Shown one piece after another: positions 1-7,615 of a stretch of 38,167 nucleotides of DNA. The notes beneath the pieces are model-generated. The model had not been told where the DNA came from. It searched no databases and saw only the letters and a list, made by a program, of their open reading frames with translations. Location: NCBI GenBank assembly GCA_012518815.1, contig JAAYRK010000030.1, forward strand, positions 1-38,167, written 5' to 3'. Source of the stretch: Candidatus Epulonipiscium sp. (GTDB lineage Bacteria; Bacillota; Clostridia; Lachnospirales; Defluviitaleaceae). Position numbers and translations under genes: made by a program. The first letter of the stretch is position 1. Each line of letters opens with the position of its first letter.

Positions 1-1100
1 CCTGTGGCTCCCATAATTCCAATGGTGCTTCCTGCCTTAACTTCAAAAGAAATATCTTTTAGGGCTAAATGGCCATCGTATTCAAATTCTACATTATTAA
101 AGGCAATATTCCCTTTTATCTTTTGTGGTATCACAGGATTTTCAGGATTTTTTATAACTGTTTCTTCTTTAAAGATATTTTCTATTTTTCTACTTGAAGC
201 TAAAGCACGGGCTAACAAGTTTGTAAGCCATCCAAGTAAGCGCATGGGCCAAATAAGCATATAAATATAATTACTAAATGCCACTAATACTCCAATGCTT
301 ATATGTTCATTTATAATCATAAGGCCTCCTGCCACAATAACTATTACAATAACTAAGTTAGATAAAAATTCTATCATTGGATTATAATGAGCCCAGATTC
401 CTGCTTGCTCAAGGTTTAGATTGAAATTCTTTTCGTTTTCAATTAAAAATTTCCTTATTTCATATTTTTCTCTTCCAAAAGCTTTAACTAGCCTTACCCC
501 TGCTATATTTTCCTGGGCAATTGTATTAATAACTGCCCCTTGGTCACTAATTTTTTCATAGGCTTCTCCTACTCTTTTTTCAAGTTTGTATGCAATAAGC
601 CCGATAAAAGGCATAAGAGACAAACTAATTATGGCTAACTTCCAATTAAGCAAAAAGAGTAAAATAGATGCAATAATAAAATAAAAAACTTGCTCTAAAA
701 ATAACATCAATCCATAGCTTACAGCTTGCCAAATATTATCCGTATCTTCTTTAATTCTAGACATAAGTTCTCCTGTATTCATTTTGTCAAAAAATGAAAA
801 AGATAAACTTTGAATATGATCAAATAAATCTTTTCTAATATCTACAATTGTCTTAGAGCTAACCACATCAAATATCATTTCTTTAGCATATCCTAAAAAC
901 CCTCTGGCAACTGTAATAAATACTAAAGCTAAAAGAGCTTCTTTAAATAACTCTAACTTTCCCCCAATAATTACTTCATCCACAATTATTCTATTAAAAT
1001 ATGGATTAAACATATCCAATATTAATCCTAATAACATTGCTATAAATCCAATAAAATAAATTTTTCCGTACTTTTTTATATAAATAAATAAACGTCCCAT
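1..1100 (-). CDS. ABC transporter, fused permease and ATPase (3' end missing)
   Basis: This is an exporter-type ABC half-transporter of the membrane, cut off by the window edge. About 366 codons are visible, reading from the ATG at 1100 towards position 1. The N-terminus starts MGRLFIYIKKYG and is followed by hydrophobic helices and the usual exporter-TMD text (FDKMNTGELMSRIKEDTDNIW at about residues 100-120). The last visible residues, ALKDISFEVKAGSTIGIMGATG, are the start of the nucleotide-binding domain and stop inside Walker A. The Shine-Dalgarno CAGGAGGG at about 1108-1115 fixes the start. It lies downstream of a leader peptide ORF and two hairpins, so expression is probably attenuated. 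The fusion type resembles BmrC/YheI and other multidrug exporters, which often work as heterodimers with a second half-gene; that partner would lie outside the window. The substrate cannot be told. Confidence 0.93.
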   Translation of the reverse strand, partial: MGRLFIYIKKYGKIYFIGFIAMLLGLILDMFNPYFNRIIVDEVIIGGKLELFKEALLALVFITVARGFLGYAKEMIFDVVSSKTIVDIRKDLFDHIQSLSFSFFDKMNTGELMSRIKEDTDNIWQAVSYGLMLFLEQVFYFIIASILLFLLNWKLAIISLSLMPFIGLIAYKLEKRVGEAYEKISDQGAVINTIAQENIAGVRLVKAFGREKYEIRKFLIENEKNFNLNLEQAGIWAHYNPMIEFLSNLVIVIVIVAGGLMIINEHISIGVLVAFSNYIYMLIWPMRLLGWLTNLLARALASSRKIENIFKEETVIKNPENPVIPQKIKGNIAFNNVEFEYDGHLALKDISFEVKAGSTIGIMGAT

Positions 1101-1169
1101 AGTTATACCCCTCCTGTTGATAAAGAACCCTTGTATATAAAATGATTTTCTTTATAAAAAATATTTATA

Positions 1170-1196
1170 AAAGGTCATGGCTTAGCCATGACCTTT
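1170..1196 (-). terminator. Hairpin between leader terminator and ABC gene
   Basis: A perfect 12-bp inverted repeat with a 3-base loop: AAAGGTCATGGC, TTA, GCCATGACCTTT. On the minus strand it is followed by TATAAATATTTTTT, so it may be a second terminator in tandem with the one at 1210-1239. Its 5' arm can also pair with the 3' arm of that upstream hairpin (11 pairs with wobbles, 1209-1219 with 1186-1196). Confidence 0.7.
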
Positions 1197-1205
1197 AAAA
1201 ATATA

Positions 1206-1239
1206 CAAAAAGGCCACGGGTAATAATACCCATGGCCTT
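1206..1239 (-). terminator. Attenuator-type terminator after the leader peptide
   Basis: On the minus strand the arms 1239-1227 and 1222-1210 form a 13-bp stem (one G-U pair) with a TTAT loop, directly followed by TTTTTG and further U-rich sequence. It sits 28 bases after the leader peptide stop and before the ABC transporter, so it would stop transcription ahead of the transporter unless the stem is broken. Confidence 0.85.
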
Positions 1240-1266
1240 AATTAATATATATCAATGAATTAATTG

Positions 1267-1377
1267 CTATAAAACAATAAATCCTTTTGAGGCAGGGCTA
1301 TTATTATTCAAAAAATTATATTTAGATAATTTATCAATTCTATTATTTCCATGAAAATGAATATTAATTAAAATCAT
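1267..1377 (-). CDS. Leader peptide ORF, 36 residues
   Basis: A 36-codon ORF (MILINIHFHG at the start, GFIVL at the end, TAG stop) with one of the best ribosome sites in the window: AGGAGG, 7 bases, ATG. It has its own sigma-A promoter, lies alone between that promoter and a terminator, and precedes an ABC transporter. The codons around NNNSPAS (1290-1306) are complementary to the 5' arm of the terminator, as expected for an antiterminator inside a leader ORF. B. subtilis bmrB is a known leader peptide upstream of bmrCD with such a role; I see the same layout here, not a confirmed homology. I do not recognise the peptide family. Confidence 0.75.
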   Translation of the reverse strand: MILINIHFHGNNRIDKLSKYNFLNNNSPASKGFIVL

Positions 1378-1414
1378 AATCCTACCTCCTTTTCTTAATA
1401 ATATATGCTATTGT

Positions 1415-1443
1415 ATAATAAATAGTCAAAATTCATTTGTCAA
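1415..1443 (-). promoter_or_regulatory. Sigma-A promoter of leader peptide/ABC unit
   Basis: Minus strand TTGACA (1443-1438), 17-base spacer, TATTAT (1420-1415). Predicted start of transcription is near 1408, giving a short 5' leader before the AGGAGG site. Confidence 0.8.
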
Positions 1444-1447
1444 TAGT

Positions 1448-1464
1448 TGTAATGAAAATGTAAT
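1448..1464 (+). promoter_or_regulatory. Candidate WalR box at leader/ABC promoter
   Basis: TGTAAT-GAAAA-TGTAAT, an exact match to the WalR (YycF) consensus TGTWAH-N5-TGTWAH. It starts four bases upstream of the -35 box of the minus-strand leader/ABC promoter, but reads on the opposite strand. The box at 34111 has the same reversed orientation. Confidence 0.5.
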
Positions 1465-1472
1465 AAAGCAAA

Positions 1473-1495
1473 AAAAGCGTACAATGTACGCTTTT
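1473..1495 (-). terminator. Terminator of the universal stress protein gene
   Basis: A 10-11 bp stem (AAAAGCGTAC, AAT, GTACGCTTTT) starting a few bases past the Usp stop; on the minus strand it runs into TTTTTTGC. Confidence 0.85.
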
Positions 1496-1499
1496 ATAG

Positions 1500-1928
1500 T
1501 TAAGAAGAAAATGCTTCTTTATCTTTTACCTTTAAAGCCTTCTCTCTTTCTAAAACAACTACTTCAACTTCCGGAGTTGTTGATGTAATGTAACTTTCTA
1601 TGTCATTTGTAAGGAATCTGTAAATCTTATTTTTCATTGTTTCCCCGATAACCAATTCAGTAATATTATTTTCTTTAATAAAACTTGCTATTCGTTCAGG
1701 TACATTATCATCACAAACTACATGTACTTCTGCCCCTAGCTTAGAAGCATAATCAAATAATTCTTGAAGTAATTCTCCTGTATCATTTTTTGCTAAAATA
1801 CTGTTTCCTTGTTCTACGTGAAGTATATGTAACTCTCCACCCAATTGTTCTGCTAATTCAGCCCCTTTTTTAATAAGCCTGCGGCTGTTTTGTTGAATTG
1901 TAATGCAAGCTAAAATCTTTTGTTTCAT
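1500..1928 (-). CDS. Universal stress protein (UspA family)
   Basis: A 142-residue single-domain Usp protein, expected to be a cytoplasmic nucleotide-binding fold. The start MKQKILACITIQQNSRRLIKKGAELAEQ and the strand LVIGETMKNKIYRFLTND near residues 90-108 fit the family. The latter resembles the Usp domain of KdpD sensor kinases more than the G-x2-G-x9-G(S/T) ATP loop of classical UspA, whose glycine pattern is only partly present. Length is normal. The ribosome site is a G-rich stretch (GAGGGGGGG) just upstream of ATG at 1928. It has its own terminator and lies 79 bases after the GH18 gene, so co-transcription with it is possible. The exact role is unknown. Confidence 0.85.
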   Translation of the reverse strand: MKQKILACITIQQNSRRLIKKGAELAEQLGGELHILHVEQGNSILAKNDTGELLQELFDYASKLGAEVHVVCDDNVPERIASFIKENNITELVIGETMKNKIYRFLTNDIESYITSTTPEVEVVVLEREKALKVKDKEAFSS

Positions 1929-2007
1929 TTAATCCCCCCCTCATGGAGATATATAAATAGGCTTATTTCATCTATTACATTGTATCATATTTTATAAAAA
2001 TATACTA

Positions 2008-3798
2008 TTACTTATTTGATATCCCATTCCAAAAATCTTTAGTTTCTAGTCCCAATCTCCATATAGCAATCCCTTGCAAACCTTTATCTTTAGCTAATTT
2101 CATTTTAAATTGACTGCTTTGTAAATTTTCAAACCAGACAATCCTATCGTCTCCATTTTCATCTTTATACCTATAATAAGGAACTTTATAAGTATCATTC
2201 CATAAAATTTTTCCTCCATATTTTTTTAGATAATTATTAATTTCAGATACCGTAACAGCCTTACCATTTTTCCCATCAATGGACCAATCATATCCGTAAG
2301 CCGCAATTCCCATTAACAATTTCTGTGGAGGAATTTCTTTTACTGCGTAGTTAATTACTTTTTCTACCCAGCCGTATGAGGCTACAGGCCCTGGTACTCC
2401 ACCTGACCAATGCTCATCATAAGTCATTATAATCACCCGGTCTGCATATTGGCCTATAGCTTTATAATCATAGGCCCCAGTCCAATTATCTCTTAAATAA
2501 TCAGCAGTTTTAGCAGGAAGGGTTGCTGAAACCATATAACCTTTAGGACCCAACTCGGCCTTTAATTCTTTAATAAAAGATGTATATTCTGCCCTACTAT
2601 CAGGCCCAAGACCTTCAATATCTACTTCTACACCATTATATCCGTACTTTTCTATTTCTGCTAATACGCTTTTTACTAGCTTATCCCTAAGAACTGGATC
2701 CTCTAAAACTTCTTCAGCTAATTCTTTATGAAATCTTCCCCCTTGGGCATTATGGATTAACATAAGAGAATTAATTTCCTTTTGATTAGAGTAAGCTATT
2801 GTTTCCTCTGGAGGATAATCTGTCTCCAAGCTTCCATCTATTCTCATGCCATGACTAAAACTAGCTATATCCGTTATTTTTGCGTTGTTGTTTTTCAAAG
2901 AATTATAAGAACTTAAATGTCCTTCATAATACTTTACTGTAAAGCCAAGAACCGTATCAAATTTATAGGCTATTATCTTCATTTCATCAAGAGAAACTTC
3001 AGGCCCTTCAATAATTATTGAAGGGGGAACTACTCTTAAGAGTTGTCCTATATAAATAGTTTCTGATTTTAACTTATTCCATTCCATCAAATCAGAAACG
3101 GATACTTTATGTTTTGAGGCAATTCCATAAAGAGTATCTCCTTTTTGAACAAGATAATCTGAAGCTTTTGGCAAGCTACTATTAATTAATACAACCTTAG
3201 CCTTATGATCCCAATCTACAGGAATCTTAAAAGATTCTGAAACAAATCGAATAGGAACCATCAGCCTTCCATTATAGATCCTTGGAGCTGCGTCTAAAAA
3301 ATGCACCTTTCCATTTACAAATGCTTTAGTTGAATTAGCTTGTAACTCAATAGTCGTATCATCTTTTTTAATTACTGCAACTTTTTCTTTTGACTTCCAA
3401 TGAACATAGGCCCCTAAACTTTCTCCCACTATACGAATGGGCACAAGAACCCTACCGTTTTCTATGACAGGTGAAGTATCTGAATTTACATATCTATTAT
3501 TAATACGAAGTTGAATTGAATTAGTCTGATTAAAGGAAGAAGCTGCCGCATAAGTCTTTGTAGAAGGACTTTGAAGCATCAAAGTTGCTGCAATAATTGA
3601 GCCAGTCATAAATTTAACAGAGCTAACTTTTATGGTAGGATAAGTTTTTTCAATATATTTTCTTATATTATTTTTTTCTTTTTCTAAAGTTTGTTCTCCA
3701 AATTCCTTAGAGAACTCAACATCATCTGGTAAATAAATAATTAAGTGATATTCTCCATTTTCATAAATTAATCTTTGAGCATAAGAAGTCCAATCCAT
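2008..3798 (-). CDS. Membrane-anchored CuAO-N / LysM / GH18 glycosidase
   Basis: A 596-residue cell-wall or spore-cortex glycosidase. From the chosen ATG (3798, preceded by AGAAGGG), residues 1-59 are a charged region of unknown function, 60-80 a hydrophobic segment ([15 protein letters not shown]), 95-205 a copper-amine-oxidase N-terminal-like wall module with the repeated text RVLVPIR and [11 protein letters not shown], 215-256 a LysM domain ([19 protein letters not shown]), and 270-596 a GH18 TIM barrel. The GH18 signature is NGVEVDIEG, with Glu near residue 395 as catalytic acid. The LysM-plus-GH18 design is that of YaaH/SleL enzymes that cut spore cortex N-acetylglucosamine bonds, but CuAO modules also occur in vegetative wall enzymes. 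A GTG ten codons upstream gives a longer ORF but lacks a ribosome site. Confidence 0.9.
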   Translation of the reverse strand: MDWTSYAQRLIYENGEYHLIIYLPDDVEFSKEFGEQTLEKEKNNIRKYIEKTYPTIKVSSVKFMTGSIIAATLMLQSPSTKTYAAASSFNQTNSIQLRINNRYVNSDTSPVIENGRVLVPIRIVGESLGAYVHWKSKEKVAVIKKDDTTIELQANSTKAFVNGKVHFLDAAPRIYNGRLMVPIRFVSESFKIPVDWDHKAKVVLINSSLPKASDYLVQKGDTLYGIASKHKVSVSDLMEWNKLKSETIYIGQLLRVVPPSIIIEGPEVSLDEMKIIAYKFDTVLGFTVKYYEGHLSSYNSLKNNNAKITDIASFSHGMRIDGSLETDYPPEETIAYSNQKEINSLMLIHNAQGGRFHKELAEEVLEDPVLRDKLVKSVLAEIEKYGYNGVEVDIEGLGPDSRAEYTSFIKELKAELGPKGYMVSATLPAKTADYLRDNWTGAYDYKAIGQYADRVIIMTYDEHWSGGVPGPVASYGWVEKVINYAVKEIPPQKLLMGIAAYGYDWSIDGKNGKAVTVSEINNYLKKYGGKILWNDTYKVPYYRYKDENGDDRIVWFENLQSSQFKMKLAKDKGLQGIAIWRLGLETKDFWNGISNK

Positions 3799-3818
3799 GC
3801 TTTCCCTTCTTTCCATAA

Positions 3819-3852
3819 TTAAAGGCACTTAAATCTAAAAAAGCCTTTAAGT
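3819..3852 (-). repeat. Overlapping inverted repeats before the GH18 gene
   Basis: TTAAAGGC (3819-3826) is repeated inverted at 3843-3850, and ACTTAAA (3827-3833) inverted at 3846-3852. The two pairings exclude each other. They lie 21 bases or more upstream of the chosen GH18 start; no U-tract follows. Confidence 0.35.
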
Positions 3853-3891
3853 CAGTATATTATTATTATGGAAAGAACTATAAAAATTATC

Positions 3892-4776
3892 CTAGTAATC
3901 ATTTAATCTTCGAGGTCCTGCCAGTATTTCCCTAGCTATATACATGGTACCATCATCCTTTGTCTTTACATTCCACTTGATTAACATAATATATCCATCA
4001 ATAATTTCAATCCCCGTTATGCACCTGGGATGAACGCAACTCCCATCATTAAAATATGCAGCTTCACCTAATTCAGGAAATGAAGGTTTATGACTATGCC
4101 CTGCTACAAGAATATGTTTTTCTTTTTCTACCCATTTAGTTAACCTTTCTCTCACTGCTTTTTTCTTATTATAATTTTTTGCTGCTCTAGTTGGGTCCTT
4201 TATTCCAAATACATTTAAAGGTCTCCATAAATATCTGACTAAAAATCTTGCTAAAATCCACAATGTATCATTAATCAAATCTCCTTGATGTCCATGGAGT
4301 AAAAGAATCTTCTTTCCTGAAACTTTATGCTTTAAAATTAGTCCTTCATGAAATTTAATATTTTTAAACAAAGGAACATGTCTTTTTAAGGCTTCATCAT
4401 AATAGTTCCATAATTTTTTCTCTACAAATCTTTGTGATCTTTTTACAATATCGTGATTTCCATAGATAAAATATAAGCGGCCTTCATTATAAAATCTAGA
4501 TAAAAGCCAAAAAACATGGCTGTGGGTTTGTACAATTTCAGTCATATCACTGTTTTCCCACAGCTCATCGCCATCTCCTAATTCTATATAACTATATCCC
4601 CTATTAAAATAATATGATAAAGCATAAAAGTAAATATGTTGATTTCTAGCAAAATCATCTGCCCAACTTCCATCTCCCCTATGACAATCACTCATTATGA
4701 TAATCTTTGAACTATCATCAAAAAGAACTTCTTCTGCCGACTCAAAAACTTTTGATACCCTTTTTAATGTATCCAT
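3892..4776 (-). CDS. Calcineurin-like metallophosphoesterase
   Basis: A 294-residue dinuclear-metal phosphoesterase. All family motifs are visible in order: MSDCHRG (D-x-H, about residue 29), LGDGDE (GD), YGNHD (about 106), LLHGHQGD and VAGHSHKP near residue 228. The long helical insert between the first two motifs and the final GHSH resemble UDP-2,3-diacylglucosamine hydrolase-like proteins. A Gram-positive would not make lipid A, so the substrate is unknown. No signal peptide or membrane segment is seen; cytoplasmic. The start ATG at 4776 follows AGTGGTGG. The 186-base gap to the next minus-strand gene upstream suggests separate transcription. Confidence 0.85.
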   Translation of the reverse strand: MDTLKRVSKVFESAEEVLFDDSSKIIIMSDCHRGDGSWADDFARNQHIYFYALSYYFNRGYSYIELGDGDELWENSDMTEIVQTHSHVFWLLSRFYNEGRLYFIYGNHDIVKRSQRFVEKKLWNYYDEALKRHVPLFKNIKFHEGLILKHKVSGKKILLLHGHQGDLINDTLWILARFLVRYLWRPLNVFGIKDPTRAAKNYNKKKAVRERLTKWVEKEKHILVAGHSHKPSFPELGEAAYFNDGSCVHPRCITGIEIIDGYIMLIKWNVKTKDDGTMYIAREILAGPRRLNDY

Positions 4777-4963
4777 TCTACCACCACTAAATATAATTCT
4801 ATAACATTATATTCAATGGCATCTTTTTAAGAACACCTTAAATCTTTCTAAACACAGATAGCTTTTATGAAGGCTAAATAATCTAAAAATTTCTCGTGCT
4901 TTTCTCATGATATTTAAATCATTTCTTTTTATGTTTTACAAGCAAGTAAAAAAATCAGTAATT

Positions 4964-5368
4964 TTAACCTTTTAAAATCTTTATATATACTTTTCTGTTT
5001 CTAGGACCATCAAACTCACAAAAATATACACTCTGCCAAGTTCCTAAAACAGGCTTTCCTTCATGAATTATTATAGTCTTTTCTGCTCCCACAAAAGAAG
5101 ATTTAAGATGAGCATGAGAATTGCCCTCAAAATGCCTATAATCGCCCTTAATAGGAAATACTTTATCAAGAGCAACAAGCATATCTCTTACTACATCTGG
5201 ATCAGCATTTTCATTTATAGTAATTCCTGCTGTTGTATGAGGACAATAAACTACTGCAATACCCTCATTAATATCAGCTTTTTCTATTGCTTGCCTAAGT
5301 AAATGTGTAATATCCAAAAACTCTTGGCTCTTATTAGTTGAAATTTGAAATTGAAATAAATTATTCAT
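4964..5368 (-). CDS. yjbQ: YjbQ family protein (UPF0047)
   Basis: A 134-residue protein of the YjbQ/UPF0047 family, full length. Characteristic text is VVYCPHTTAGITINENADPDV (residues about 40-60), HFEGNSHAHLKSSFVG (about 79-95) and GTWQSVYFCEFDGPRNRKVY at the C-terminus, with the conserved His and Glu residues that line the active site. Family members complement thiamin-phosphate synthase mutants weakly, hence the name secondary thiamine-phosphate synthase; the natural substrate is not settled. AGAGGTAGG before the ATG at 5368 supports the start. It appears to be a single-gene unit. Confidence 0.93.
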   Translation of the reverse strand: MNNLFQFQISTNKSQEFLDITHLLRQAIEKADINEGIAVVYCPHTTAGITINENADPDVVRDMLVALDKVFPIKGDYRHFEGNSHAHLKSSFVGAEKTIIIHEGKPVLGTWQSVYFCEFDGPRNRKVYIKILKG

Positions 5369-5454
5369 AAACCTACCTCTTTCTATACTTTTTAATAATT
5401 ATAATCAATAATTTTTCTTTAATTATATCAATTAAAAACTAATTAACAAATAAA

Positions 5455-5480
5455 ATGAGCATATATTTTTATATGCCCAT
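5455..5480 (-). terminator. Terminator of PHP gene
   Basis: On the minus strand an 11-bp stem (one G-U pair) with an AAAA loop, 12 bases after the PHP gene stop, followed by TTTTATTTG. Confidence 0.75.
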
Positions 5481-5492
5481 CCAAAGTATTTT

Positions 5493-6329
5493 CTATGATT
5501 TTAGCAAATCTCCAAGGTAAAGATTTGTAACTGGTATATTCATCTCCCCAATTTTAGCATTCCCAAAATCGCCATGGCAATCAGAACCAGCCGTTATAAG
5601 CAAGCCTCTATCTTTACAAATATCTAAACATATCTTAGTTATTTCCTTAGTATGAGTAGGATAGTAACACTCCATGCCATCAATTCCAAAATCAATTAAG
5701 CTTTCTATTCTTTTTTTAAAGATAGTCATATCCCTTTCTTTAATAGTCTCCCCTGGATGAGCTAAAACTGCCTTCCCCCCAGCATTATGAATGTATTTAC
5801 ATACTTCCTTTACTGAAGGAAAATCTACACAATCATAGGAGCAGTTATATTTAGGGTAAAGCTCAAAACCTTCTCTAAGACTTTTTGTAATACCTTTTTC
5901 CATAAAATAATGTAGTGCTTTCCAACCACCCTTTTTATTATCATAATTAAAAGATAAAAAGTCCTGTAAAGATATATTATTAAAATCCTCTTGCATTTTC
6001 TTAATTAACTTAACACTAATCTCATCAAGTAAAAAACGGTTTCTTTTAACAAATTTATAAAAGACATCATCATATAAATTGACTCCATAACCTAGGATAT
6101 GAATATCCTCTCCCTTATAAAGAGAATCTAACTCAACTGCAGAAATAAAGCCTATATCATATCCTTTGGAGATTTTTTCTAATTCTTTAGAACCTTCTAA
6201 GACATTATGATCGGCAATAGCCAACAAGCCCACACCTTTTTCTAAAGCCGTAGATAAAATATCTTTTGGAGACATCGTTCCGTCCGAATAATATGAATGA
6301 ATATGTAAATCTGCAACTTTCTCAATCAT
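5493..6329 (-). CDS. PHP-domain phosphoesterase
   Basis: A 278-residue PHP-domain protein. The first metal motif is ADLHIHSYYSDGTMSP at residues 6-21; IADHNVLEGSKEL near 40-50, AHPGET near 190 and AGSDCHGDFG near 250 supply the remaining His/Asp ligands. Length and motif order match the YciV/RNase AM (3',5'-nucleoside bisphosphate phosphatase) and TrpH-like group rather than histidinol phosphatase. Cytoplasmic. The ORF can be extended two codons to a TTG, but AAGGAG lies 7 bases before the ATG at 6329, which is therefore the start. A hairpin with a T-run separates it from the gene upstream. Confidence 0.9.
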   Translation of the reverse strand: MIEKVADLHIHSYYSDGTMSPKDILSTALEKGVGLLAIADHNVLEGSKELEKISKGYDIGFISAVELDSLYKGEDIHILGYGVNLYDDVFYKFVKRNRFLLDEISVKLIKKMQEDFNNISLQDFLSFNYDNKKGGWKALHYFMEKGITKSLREGFELYPKYNCSYDCVDFPSVKEVCKYIHNAGGKAVLAHPGETIKERDMTIFKKRIESLIDFGIDGMECYYPTHTKEITKICLDICKDRGLLITAGSDCHGDFGNAKIGEMNIPVTNLYLGDLLKS

Positions 6330-6350
6330 GGGCAATCTCCTTATTAAAAA

Positions 6351-6382
6351 CAGGCAGTAAGACTAGTTAATGTCCTCTGCCT
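6351..6382 (-). terminator. Terminator after the DUF3027-like gene
   Basis: Minus strand AGGCAG and CTGCCT arms plus an inner AGGAC/GTCTT helix, followed by GTTTTTA. It lies between the stop at 6423 and the ribosome site of the PHP gene. T-runs on both sides make it usable in both directions. Confidence 0.65.
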
Positions 6383-6422
6383 ATTTTTTATTAATTATTA
6401 TTTCCTTTTTGTAAAAAATAAT

Positions 6423-7115
6423 TTACTCTAACTCCTCTTTAAAAGCATCACAACCCGAGCATATACCTACAACTCTTCCATCATTTAAAGATGCCTCGTT
6501 GCTACATAATCCAAAATCCCAAAAATAAAACATACCTTTTAATCTTAAAAAATAAGCGCAATTACTACATCTATTAAAAGATACTTGATTTACAACTTTA
6601 CTCCATCTTCTAAAACAACGTTCGGAATGTTCATCTAATAACTTTTCTTCCTTATTTAATTCTTCTTCAGGAACATTAGAAGGTGTTTCTGTCCACATAT
6701 TTCCAGATTCAAAGGCAATGTATTTATTATTAGGGGAATAAATACTAACAATAGTATCACTAAGAGATTCTGATAAAAACTGAATCTCACAACCTTTACT
6801 TAATGATAAAGAAAGATCATAAGGACTAATTTGTTTAAATTCAACGACAGTGGCACCAATAAGTTCATTTAAAACAGGTATAATATCTTCTGCATCGTCA
6901 TAATGACCACAAAGTATCATAGAATCTTTGATTATCCGCCATGCACAAGATTCAGTCATTAACTTCCAACCCTTGTTTGCTTTATCTTCATCAGACCACT
7001 CTTCTAAATCTCTATCATTTAAATCTATAGTTATATTATTATCCATATTTATTCTAACACTAATGCATTCCAAGCCAATTAAAGATTCAAGTAGCTCTGG
7101 TATATCATAACTCAT
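6423..7115 (-). CDS. Uncharacterised protein with DUF3027-like Cys4 tail
   Basis: A 230-residue acidic protein that I recognise only in part. The N-terminal about 150 residues (MSYDIPELLESLIGLECISV) look like a small alpha/beta domain with a repeated strand pattern (VRINMDNNITIDLND, later LSLSLSKGCEIQFL). The C-terminus carries CSNCAYFLRLKG, then WDFGLCSNEASLNDGRVVG and CSGCDAF. These four or more cysteines look like a zinc site and resemble the DUF3027 family, in which the CxxC, C and GC-DAF text is typical. No signal or membrane segment. A clear promoter (7266-7294) and GGAAGGAGG ribosome site precede the ATG at 7115, and a terminator follows. It looks like a single-gene unit. Function unknown. 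Confidence 0.75.
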   Translation of the reverse strand: MSYDIPELLESLIGLECISVRINMDNNITIDLNDRDLEEWSDEDKANKGWKLMTESCAWRIIKDSMILCGHYDDAEDIIPVLNELIGATVVEFKQISPYDLSLSLSKGCEIQFLSESLSDTIVSIYSPNNKYIAFESGNMWTETPSNVPEEELNKEEKLLDEHSERCFRRWSKVVNQVSFNRCSNCAYFLRLKGMFYFWDFGLCSNEASLNDGRVVGICSGCDAFKEELE

Positions 7116-7265
7116 AATTGTTCCTCCTTCCTATTCTAGGTCGTCAAAAAATTATTCTTTATATTTTAAAGTATTTATTTACTAAAGGATGGATTTTAAT
7201 TGTTTATTTTTTATTTATTGTAGATAAATATCAAAAGACTGCTAAAAATATCAGCTAACATACTA

Positions 7266-7294
7266 ATAATACTATAATATAAAAATATAGTCAA
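7266..7294 (-). promoter_or_regulatory. Promoter of the DUF3027-like gene
   Basis: Minus strand TTGACT (7294-7289), 17-base spacer, TATTAT (7271-7266); the predicted start near 7259 gives a 5' leader of about 145 bases. Confidence 0.7.
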
Positions 7295-7303
7295 TTTTTG
7301 AAA

Positions 7304-7580
7304 TTAAAAAATCTTTATTTTGCTATTAGTTGCAAAATAAAGATTTAATCAAGTTATCAAGGCTTATTTAATTTGAATTAAATATAATCATCAATATAAA
7401 AAATTCTCTACCAAAAATAATTTTCTTAAATATCCAGTTGACTAAAATTATTTAAGCTTACTGTTAAAAAATTATCTTAATTAATTTTTTTAATATATAT
7501 TAAACTTTTTCCTAATAGCTATACTTTTTATTATTAATTTAAATACATCACCAAAACAATAATTTTATACTTTTAAATTT
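7304..7580 (-). ncRNA. Candidate small RNA (promoter to terminator, no ORF)
   Basis: A good promoter at 7587-7615 and a strong terminator at 7306-7346 enclose about 275 bases with no ORF having a ribosome site. A separate promoter for the next gene starts right after the terminator, so this is not simply its 5' leader. The transcript would be very AT-rich; I recognise no known RNA family in it. This rests on promoter and terminator only. Confidence 0.4.
7306..7346 (-). terminator. Strong terminator hairpin in the 7.1-7.9 kb gap
   Basis: A perfect 15-bp inverted repeat (7309-7323 and 7332-7346) with an 8-base loop; minus strand runs into TTTTTT. There is no T-run on the plus strand, so it acts on leftward transcription. 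Confidence 0.7.
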
Positions 7581-7586
7581 TATTTA

Positions 7587-7615
7587 ATATTACTATATGG
7601 CTTAATTATCGTCAA
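7587..7615 (-). promoter_or_regulatory. Promoter of candidate small RNA
   Basis: Minus strand TTGACG (7615-7610), exactly 17 bases, TAATAT (7592-7587). The predicted start is near 7580. Confidence 0.6.

Noticed and set aside
3799-3828. N-terminal extension of the GH18 gene starting at GTG 3828
   Set aside because: No ribosome site before the GTG, whereas AGAAGGG stands correctly before the ATG at 3798.
4820-4912. Short minus-strand ORF of 31 codons between the metallophosphoesterase and yjbQ genes
   Set aside because: There is no ribosome site before its ATG and no recognisable similarity. A faint likeness to an IS21 transposase start is too short to count.
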